28,894 nt of DNA from Eubacteriales Family XIII. Incertae Sedis bacterium. Lineage in GTDB: Bacteria > Bacillota > Clostridia > Peptostreptococcales > Anaerovoracaceae. The first letter of the stretch is position 1. Every line of letters starts with the position of its first letter. Location: contig JAISTF010000088.1 in NCBI GenBank assembly GCA_031272745.1, forward strand, positions 1 to 28,894, written 5' to 3'. Shown here piece after piece: positions 23,612 through 28,894 of this stretch. The translations under genes were made by a program, and so were the position numbers. The notes under the pieces were generated by a model. It was not told where the DNA came from. It made no database searches and saw nothing but the letters and a program-made list of their open reading frames with translations.

Positions 23612-23640
23612 TTGATTATTCTATCACGGAATCGTATGAT
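23612..23640 (+). promoter_or_regulatory. Promoter of the UroD-family gene
   Basis: TTGATT (23612-23617) and TATGAT (23635-23640) are 17 bases apart. The leader would be about 73 bases and ends in GAGGGAGG before the GTG at 23720. Confidence 0.55.
23618..23626 (-). promoter_or_regulatory. Extended -10 element of the EF-G-like gene
   Basis: The minus strand reads TGATAGAAT, an extended -10 that lies inside the spacer of the divergent UroD-family promoter. The two promoters overlap and would compete for polymerase. Confidence 0.4.
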
Positions 23641-23719
23641 GGAAAAGCAAATATTGCGAATTTTTATGATGGAAATCAAAGGAATCAAGGTGAAAAGTGA
23701 ATCCGAGGGAGGTATTTCG

Positions 23720-24961
23720 GTGTCCGATCTGAACGCGAGAAGAAAACGGTTTGAAGATGCGGCGGCGCTGAAGGAGCCGGACCGCGTGCCGGTCTGCCCG
23801 CCGATGCAGTGCTGGCCCATCCTGCGCGCGGGGTGCACGATGAAGGACGCGCTCTACGATTTCGACAAGGGCGCCGAGTGCTACGTCAAATACGTGCTCG
23901 ACTTCGAGCCCGACCAGGTGACGGGGCATCAGCACGTCTACATGGGCAAGGGGAAAATCCTTGAGCGAATGAAATCGAAGACGCTGATCTGGGCCGGCGA
24001 TCCGAAGGGCCGCGTGCCGGACAACTCCATCCACCAGTTCGTCGAATACCCCGTGCTGCTCGGCGAGGAGATGCCGTTTTTCCAGCGAGACTATACCGGT
24101 TGGCTGCTTGAAAAGGGCCTGCCGAAGATCTCGGATCTGCTCACGCCTTTTGAGGGGCTCGGCGTCTCGCGCCTCGGGCCGTCCTATGACCAGAGCCAAG
24201 TCGCCGCCGCGTTCAGCGCGCCCGGCGTGCGCCGCGCGATCGAGGAGCTTTGGGCGATCCACGAGATGAACGAGGAGCTCGCGAAGAAGAGCACGGCGCT
24301 CGACGACCGCTTCGAGGAGCTCGGCTTCCCCGTGATGACGAGGGGCATCGCGATGGTGCCGTTCGACGAGTACAGCGACTTCATCCGCGGCACCGTCGAC
24401 ACGATGATCGACCTCTTCGACCACCAGGACCTCATCCGCAAATTCTGCGACGCGCGCCTTGAACACACGCTGGAGTTCATCCGGGCGCAAGGACGGTTCC
24501 TGAAGGGCCGCTGCGTCTTCATGCCACTGCACAAAGGCATGGACAAATTCATGAGCGACGAGCAGTTCCGCGACCTGTATTGGTGCGACCTGAGGACCAT
24601 TATTGAAGAAATCATCAAGAACGGAATGACGCCCTACATCTATACGGAGGGGCCGTACAATTCGCGCCTGCCGCATCTCACAGAGGTGCCGAAGGGCAAG
24701 GTCATCTTCCACTTCGAGGACGTCGACATGGCAGGCGCGAAGAAAATCCTCGGTGGCACCGCCTGCATCGCGGGCGGCTTCCCCGTCTGGCTGCTCGAAT
24801 TCGGCACGAAGGAGCGCGTCGTCGAGGAATGCAAGCGCCTGCTCGACGCATGCGCGCCCGGCGGCGGCTACATCTTCGAGACGGGCTGCGGCTTCGACGG
24901 CGCCAAAGAGGAGAACGTCGAAGCCATGTTCGAGACCGTCAAGACCCTCGGGAAGTATTGA
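23720..24961 (+). CDS. Uroporphyrinogen decarboxylase-fold protein, probably methyltransferase-like
   Basis: The 413-residue protein belongs to the URO-D superfamily, which includes heme-pathway HemE and the corrinoid:coenzyme methyltransferases (MtaA/CmuA type). It is longer than HemE (about 350), and no heme genes are nearby, so I favour a methyltransferase-like role in an anaerobe. The usual methyltransferase zinc pattern HxC is not present; the equivalent strand reads VIFHFEDVDMAG, with a Cys further on in ETGCGFDG. The function is therefore open. The frame extends upstream to 23612. I chose the GTG at 23720 because GAGGGAGG lies seven bases before it and homology starts at LNARRKRFEDA. 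Its last 23 bases overlap the end of the convergent surface-protein gene. Confidence 0.82.
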   Translation: MSDLNARRKRFEDAAALKEPDRVPVCPPMQCWPILRAGCTMKDALYDFDKGAECYVKYVLDFEPDQVTGHQHVYMGKGKILERMKSKTLIWAGDPKGRVPDNSIHQFVEYPVLLGEEMPFFQRDYTGWLLEKGLPKISDLLTPFEGLGVSRLGPSYDQSQVAAAFSAPGVRRAIEELWAIHEMNEELAKKSTALDDRFEELGFPVMTRGIAMVPFDEYSDFIRGTVDTMIDLFDHQDLIRKFCDARLEHTLEFIRAQGRFLKGRCVFMPLHKGMDKFMSDEQFRDLYWCDLRTIIEEIIKNGMTPYIYTEGPYNSRLPHLTEVPKGKVIFHFEDVDMAGAKKILGGTACIAGGFPVWLLEFGTKERVVEECKRLLDACAPGGGYIFETGCGFDGAKEENVEAMFETVKTLGKY

Positions 24962-27900
24962 GTTGCGCCCGCTTGCGGTGGCGGGCGATCACCGTGAGCA
25001 GGATGGCGGCGGCGACCACGATGCACAGGATCGTGATGAGGACGCGGGTCTGCGTGGTCATCGCCGAGGAGGCGCCGTCGCCGTCGCCCGCGGCCTTGTC
25101 GCCCGAAAGGGGCACGCCGTCCGCGCCGATTTCGGCTTCGGCGGCGGGCGGCTCCGCGCCGCCCGCGCCTTCCGATGCCACACCCCCGGTTGCACCTTCT
25201 CCTGATTTCGTTGTTCCCGCCTGTTGCGGCGCGGCCGGCGCGTCTCCCGCGCCCGTGCCGCCCGTGCCCGTCCGCGCGGCTGTCGCGGCGGCGGCCGCCG
25301 CGCCGCCGTCGCCGCTCCCGACGACGACGGTCGTCGTCTCGCCTTTCTTCGATAGCGTCTTGATCTCGTCGGACCACTCGTCGTCCACGAGCCAGTAGCC
25401 GCCTTCCTTGTACGTCTCGATGCCGCGGTAGACGGCCTGCGCCGTGTACGACGTCGGGAAACCCGACGCGTCGCGCGTCGCGACCGTGAACGAGATCTCC
25501 GCGAGCGTGAGCGCGGCCTTCGCCGTGCCGGACGGGCTGTCCGCGTCGGTCACGTCAAACGTCACCTGCGTCGGGATGAGCGACACGTCGTTGCGGTCGA
25601 GCGCGGTCGGGTAGTCCGCGTTCGGGAAGGACATGTCCTTGTCGACCTGCCGCTCGAACGTCAGCTCCGTCTTCGTGCCCTTCAGCCCCGGCACCTTCTT
25701 CTTCAGATCCTTGTATTCCTTGTCCGTGAGGACGCCGCTCACGCCGCCGACCGTGTCGCCGCCGCCCGAGCTCGCCGCGAAGGCGAATCCCGGGAAGGCC
25801 GCGAAGGCCGTCGCCGTCAGGACGACCGCGCAGAGCAGCAGGCTCAGGCTGCGCGCGCCGAGCGCCGAGCCTTCGCCTCTCCGGCGGCGGCGCCGCGACA
25901 GCGCGAGCAGCGCGATCGCCGCGGCGGAGGCCGCCATCAGCAGGATCATGAGCCGCAGGTTCATCGCGTCGCCCGTCTTCGCCGTTTGCCCGGACGAGCC
26001 CACCGTCACCACGTCGCCCGGCGTCGTCTCGGTCTTCGCGACCTCCTTCGGCATCCGGCCTTCGTACGACGCGAGCGGCGTCGTCTCCTTCGGCAGCACC
26101 GTGATCGTCTCAAAGACCGTCGTGCGCACCGCGTCGCTGTTTTTGTCGGACAGATGGTAGACGTCGTTCGGGTTCGCCGACGGCTGGCCCGCGTTCGCGT
26201 TCTTGTTCCCGTTCGCGTCCGTTTCCGGCACGCGGCCGCCGAGCCCGCGCGAGCCGACCACGCTGACCGACGAGTCGATCTGTTCGGCGCCCGACGAGGC
26301 GCGGCTGGCGCGCACGAGGTAGTTCGCCGGCATGAGGCCGGTCGCCTGCGCGGCTTCGCGGCTGTAGAACGGGTCGGTCACCTTCGGCGTCCAGTCGACG
26401 TAGTTGCGCGTGATGCCCTCCGTCTTGTTCGCGACGCCAGTCCCGAACGACGTCGCCAGCACCTGATAGGACGTCTGCCCCGGCAAGGCCAGCGTCTGGT
26501 ACGCGCCCGCTTCGGGGTCGCCGTCCAGTTCGAGCAGATCGTCCTTGCTGTCCAGCGTGATCTCGCCCGAAAGGTCGCGTTGCTCCGTGTTGATCGACTT
26601 GTCGCGGTAGTTCTGCGTCGTGAATCCCACGCGCACCTTGCCGTAGCTGAACCGGATCGCCGTCAGGTACTCGCCCGCGCCGAGCGTGATGTCGCTCATG
26701 TACAGATGGTAGCGCGTCGTCGCGAGCGGCCTGTTCGCGCCCGCGGGCGTCGTCGCCGGCAGGCCGTTCTGCAGCGTCGACGGCCACCGCTTGAAGCCGA
26801 TGTTGTCGTACTTCCCTGTGTTCCCGCTCGCGGGCCCGTACGCGTCGCCGTCCTTCGTCGGGATCTGCGGGTCGTACGCGCCCTGCTCCGTCAGGTTCGT
26901 CTGGTACAGGATGTCGACGTAGCCGTCCACGTCGCCCCAGGCCACTGGCGTCCAGATCTCCTCGAAGATGACCTTGTCCACCGGATGCCCCTGGTTGTCG
27001 ACCACGAGGTCGTCGCCCGTGCCGAGCTTGCCGTCGAGCCCCGGCGCGATGCCGGCGTTTTCGCCTTCGAGCGGGTCGGTCACGAGGAATTCGTCAAGCC
27101 GCACCGTCGACATCGAACGGAAATTCACGTCGTACATGAAGCTGTCGTCCGGGTCGTCCGTGTTCGTGTAGATGGCCTTGTCGCCCTCCGTCGTGTCGTA
27201 CATCGCCGCCGTCTGCTTGATCGTGTCCTTGTCCGCCTGCACGACGACCGCCACCGGGATGGTCTCGATCGACGCGCGGCCCAGGTCGTCCTCGTCCGCA
27301 AGGCCGTCCACCGTGCCGTCCTCGTTGTTGGGAATGCCGTCGCCGTCCACGTCGTCGTCGTCCTCGTTCGGGATGCCGTCGCCGTCGATGTCCGGGTCGT
27401 ACGCCGAATCGGCGTCTTCGACCGGCAGGTACTCCGGATTGTACAGCGGATCGGTCGGATCGTCGTTCACCGGCCTGCTCGGGTCGTAGCCCGGATTCGG
27501 CTCCGCTACGCCCATGATCTCCGCAAGGTTCACGATGGCCCCGAGCCGGTCCGGATCCGGCTCCGGATCCGTCAATAACACAATCGGCACCGCCACGCTT
27601 TCGCCCGGCTGCAGCAGCGGCGCGTTTGTCGGGTCACCCGCCGCGTTCGCGGAGTCGCCCCAGTCGTAGACCGCCGGGCGATACGGCGCGCTCTGCGCCC
27701 AGTACGCGTTGATCTCGCGCACCGTCCTGCCGCCGCCGACGCTGACGGCGCCGTAGACGTCGTCGTAGGTCGGGGAGCCCGGGTCGGACGGGTCGATCTG
27801 CGCGCCGAGGTCCACGAAGAGGAGCCCCGCCGGGATGTAGTCGATGATCTTCGTCGCAACCGCCGGCATATTGCCCTCGTTCGTCACCGTCAGCACGAAC

Positions 27901-28894
27901 TCGACGAGCCGCGCGTCCGCGATGCGGTTCGGCGTCTGCGTCGCGAGCAGCCACGGGGACGTGAGCGGGTCGGAATCGGCCGTGCCGCCCTGGTAGAGCG
28001 CGAGCGCCTTCTTCAGCGAGAGGTCGAAGACCTCCGGACGCGCGTCCGCCTCGTCGTCGCCCGGCGTGGGCAGCTTGCGGTTCGTATCCGGCGTCAGGCT
28101 CTCGTCGGCCGTCGTCAGCGGGTCGTGCGCCTGAGGCGGGGTGATCGCCGTCACGCGCGCCCGGTTCGTCAGCGTGCCGTCGTAGGTCGCGCTGACCTGC
28201 AGCGTGATCTCCACATAGGCCACGTCCGTCGGGTTCGGCGGCGACGCGCCGTCCGTCGAGCCTTCGGGCTCGAGCAGGATCGGCGGGCCCACGTACTCGT
28301 AGTAGTCGAGGCCCGGCGTATGGATGTGGTCGTGCACGTACGTCGTGCCGGCCACGTCCCAATTGCCGCTCGTGTCGGCGAACGTGTACAGCGCCGGGTC
28401 GAACCAGTCTTCGATCTTCGTCGCGAAGATCCGGTTCTCTCCGTTGTTGCGCACCTCGAGGCGGAACGTCACGTAGTCGCCCTTCCGCACGCTCTGCGGC
28501 GCATAGCCGGGCTCGCCCGCGTCGGGCTGCGCCTCGTCGGCGTCGTACACCGTCTCGTCCGGATCGACGATCCCGTCGCCGTTCGCGTCGCGCCACACGT
28601 TCGAGATGAATTTCTCGAACGAAGCGGGCTTGTCGGACGCCGGCGCGTCCACGCTGGCCGTGCCCGTGTCATCCTCGGTCTTGCCGCCCGAGACGTCGTT
28701 TGTCGGGTCGTCGTCGTAATTGCTGTCTTCGTCCTTGTTGTGGCCCGTCTGCCCGTCGATCACGTTGTTGTTGCCGTCCTTGGCTTCCGAGATCTCCGCG
28801 AGGTTCGTCGCCTTGCCGATGCGGCCGGCCTGCGTCTTCAGGATGATGCTCACGTCCTTGATTTCGCCCGGCGCGAGCGAGATCGGCGTCGTCG
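24939..28894 (-). CDS. Giant DUF11-type surface protein fused to a second secreted protein (N-terminus outside window)
   Basis: The open frame runs to the right edge (1317 visible codons), so the start is missing. Numbering the codon at 28853 as 1: residues 1-950 hold DUF11-like modules (KKALALYQGG, VTNEGNMPAVATKIIDYIP), Asp-rich calcium-type stretches (DGDGIPNEDDDDVDGDGIPN, about 481-520) and a long unrecognised domain. Then come TAKTGD (957-962), a hydrophobic helix (968-985) and six Arg (987-992), the build of a sortase sorting signal. Without a stop the frame continues into a signal-peptide-like segment (1002-1027, likely cut near AFA/AS), a small unknown extracellular domain, an Ala/Gly/Thr-rich stalk, a last membrane helix (1271-1291) and a basic tail. 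It ends inside the UroD-family gene on the other strand. Adhesin or wall-coat roles are plausible but unproven. Confidence 0.85.
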   Translation of the reverse strand, partial: TTPISLAPGEIKDVSIILKTQAGRIGKATNLAEISEAKDGNNNVIDGQTGHNKDEDSNYDDDPTNDVSGGKTEDDTGTASVDAPASDKPASFEKFISNVWRDANGDGIVDPDETVYDADEAQPDAGEPGYAPQSVRKGDYVTFRLEVRNNGENRIFATKIEDWFDPALYTFADTSGNWDVAGTTYVHDHIHTPGLDYYEYVGPPILLEPEGSTDGASPPNPTDVAYVEITLQVSATYDGTLTNRARVTAITPPQAHDPLTTADESLTPDTNRKLPTPGDDEADARPEVFDLSLKKALALYQGGTADSDPLTSPWLLATQTPNRIADARLVEFVLTVTNEGNMPAVATKIIDYIPAGLLFVDLGAQIDPSDPGSPTYDDVYGAVSVGGGRTVREINAYWAQSAPYRPAVYDWGDSANAAGDPTNAPLLQPGESVAVPIVLLTDPEPDPDRLGAIVNLAEIMGVAEPNPGYDPSRPVNDDPTDPLYNPEYLPVEDADSAYDPDIDGDGIPNEDDDDVDGDGIPNNEDGTVDGLADEDDLGRASIETIPVAVVVQADKDTIKQTAAMYDTTEGDKAIYTNTDDPDDSFMYDVNFRSMSTVRLDEFLVTDPLEGENAGIAPGLDGKLGTGDDLVVDNQGHPVDKVIFEEIWTPVAWGDVDGYVDILYQTNLTEQGAYDPQIPTKDGDAYGPASGNTGKYDNIGFKRWPSTLQNGLPATTPAGANRPLATTRYHLYMSDITLGAGEYLTAIRFSYGKVRVGFTTQNYRDKSINTEQRDLSGEITLDSKDDLLELDGDPEAGAYQTLALPGQTSYQVLATSFGTGVANKTEGITRNYVDWTPKVTDPFYSREAAQATGLMPANYLVRASRASSGAEQIDSSVSVVGSRGLGGRVPETDANGNKNANAGQPSANPNDVYHLSDKNSDAVRTTVFETITVLPKETTPLASYEGRMPKEVAKTETTPGDVVTVGSSGQTAKTGDAMNLRLMILLMAASAAAIALLALSRRRRRRGEGSALGARSLSLLLCAVVLTATAFAAFPGFAFAASSGGGDTVGGVSGVLTDKEYKDLKKKVPGLKGTKTELTFERQVDKDMSFPNADYPTALDRNDVSLIPTQVTFDVTDADSPSGTAKAALTLAEISFTVATRDASGFPTSYTAQAVYRGIETYKEGGYWLVDDEWSDEIKTLSKKGETTTVVVGSGDGGAAAAAATAARTGTGGTGAGDAPAAPQQAGTTKSGEGATGGVASEGAGGAEPPAAEAEIGADGVPLSGDKAAGDGDGASSAMTTQTRVLITILCIVVAAAILLTVIARHRKRAQLNTSRGS
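25785..25988 (-). other. Joint between the two halves of the surface polyprotein
   Basis: In order, this stretch encodes TAKTGD, a membrane helix, an Arg6 run, the short link GEGSALGAR, then a signal peptide. No ATG, GTG or TTG occurs in any frame from the Arg run through the signal peptide. An SD-like GGAGAGG (complement of 25876-25882) overlaps the last Arg codons and may be the remnant of a former ribosome-binding site. Confidence 0.6.

Noticed and set aside
1..28894. Mobile elements, prophage, CRISPR, tRNA or rRNA genes
   Set aside because: No transposase, integrase, regularly spaced repeats, cloverleaf or rRNA-like stretch was recognised on either strand.

Overview
This is a GC-rich window of a low-redundancy bacterial chromosome that looks like a high-GC member of the Bacillota, most likely a Clostridia lineage. 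The main reason is gene order: carD, a YacL-type PIN/TRAM membrane protein, ispD and ispF (fused here), cysS, mini-RNase III (mrnC), rlmB and sigH lie on one strand, and radA is close by. This matches the well-known radA-yacL-ispD-ispF-cysS-mrnC-rlmB-sigH block of Bacillus and Clostridium. Sigma-H, mini-RNase III and the YacL architecture are themselves Bacillota markers. Genus and species cannot be read from the sequence.

Layout. (1) 1-2307: rpsT with its own promoter, then a convergent chemoreceptor gene. (2) 2308-5036: a divergent intergenic region with a probable tandem ARG-box operator, then argGH, the last two steps of arginine synthesis. (3) 5033-17757, all on the minus strand: the operon carD-yacL-ispDF-proS-nudix, then a 300-bp regulatory gap, an M23/LysM/G5 cell-wall peptidase with a good terminator, then cysS-eamA-mrnC-rlmB-sigH and a biotin-independent-length carboxyltransferase (oadA/pycB type). 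(4) 17898-21646, plus strand: a two-component system (OmpR-type regulator and sensor kinase) packed tightly against radA. (5) 21668-23557, minus: an EF-G-like GTPase of the EF-G II type. (6) 23720-24961, plus: a UroD-fold methyltransferase-like protein. (7) 24939-28894, minus: a very large DUF11-type surface protein that runs off the right edge.

How the genes work together. The minus-strand block is housekeeping: transcription initiation (CarD, SigH), aminoacylation (ProRS, CysRS), isoprenoid precursors (IspDF) and 23S rRNA maturation and modification (MrnC, RlmB). The genes are strung together with ATGA overlaps or gaps of a few bases, so translational coupling is likely. The two-component system and the peptidase concern the cell envelope.

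The most unusual structures are these. (a) A family of short palindromic elements (constant ends CCGTAGGGG and CCCGCC around a variable but self-complementary core) sits in frame inside proS (two copies) and at the IspD/IspF fusion joint (one copy). (b) A 27-bp tandem repeat at the same joint appears to have been copied from the start of IspF. (c) A surface polyprotein in which a complete wall-anchored protein, ending in a TAKTGD sorting-type signal plus an Arg tail, continues without a stop into a second protein with its own signal peptide and its own C-terminal membrane anchor. (d) Every convergent gene pair is tail-to-tail with a tiny gap or an actual coding overlap. (e) Extended -10 boxes of the type TGRTATACT recur before several genes. 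No rRNA, tRNA, CRISPR array, insertion sequence or prophage was seen.
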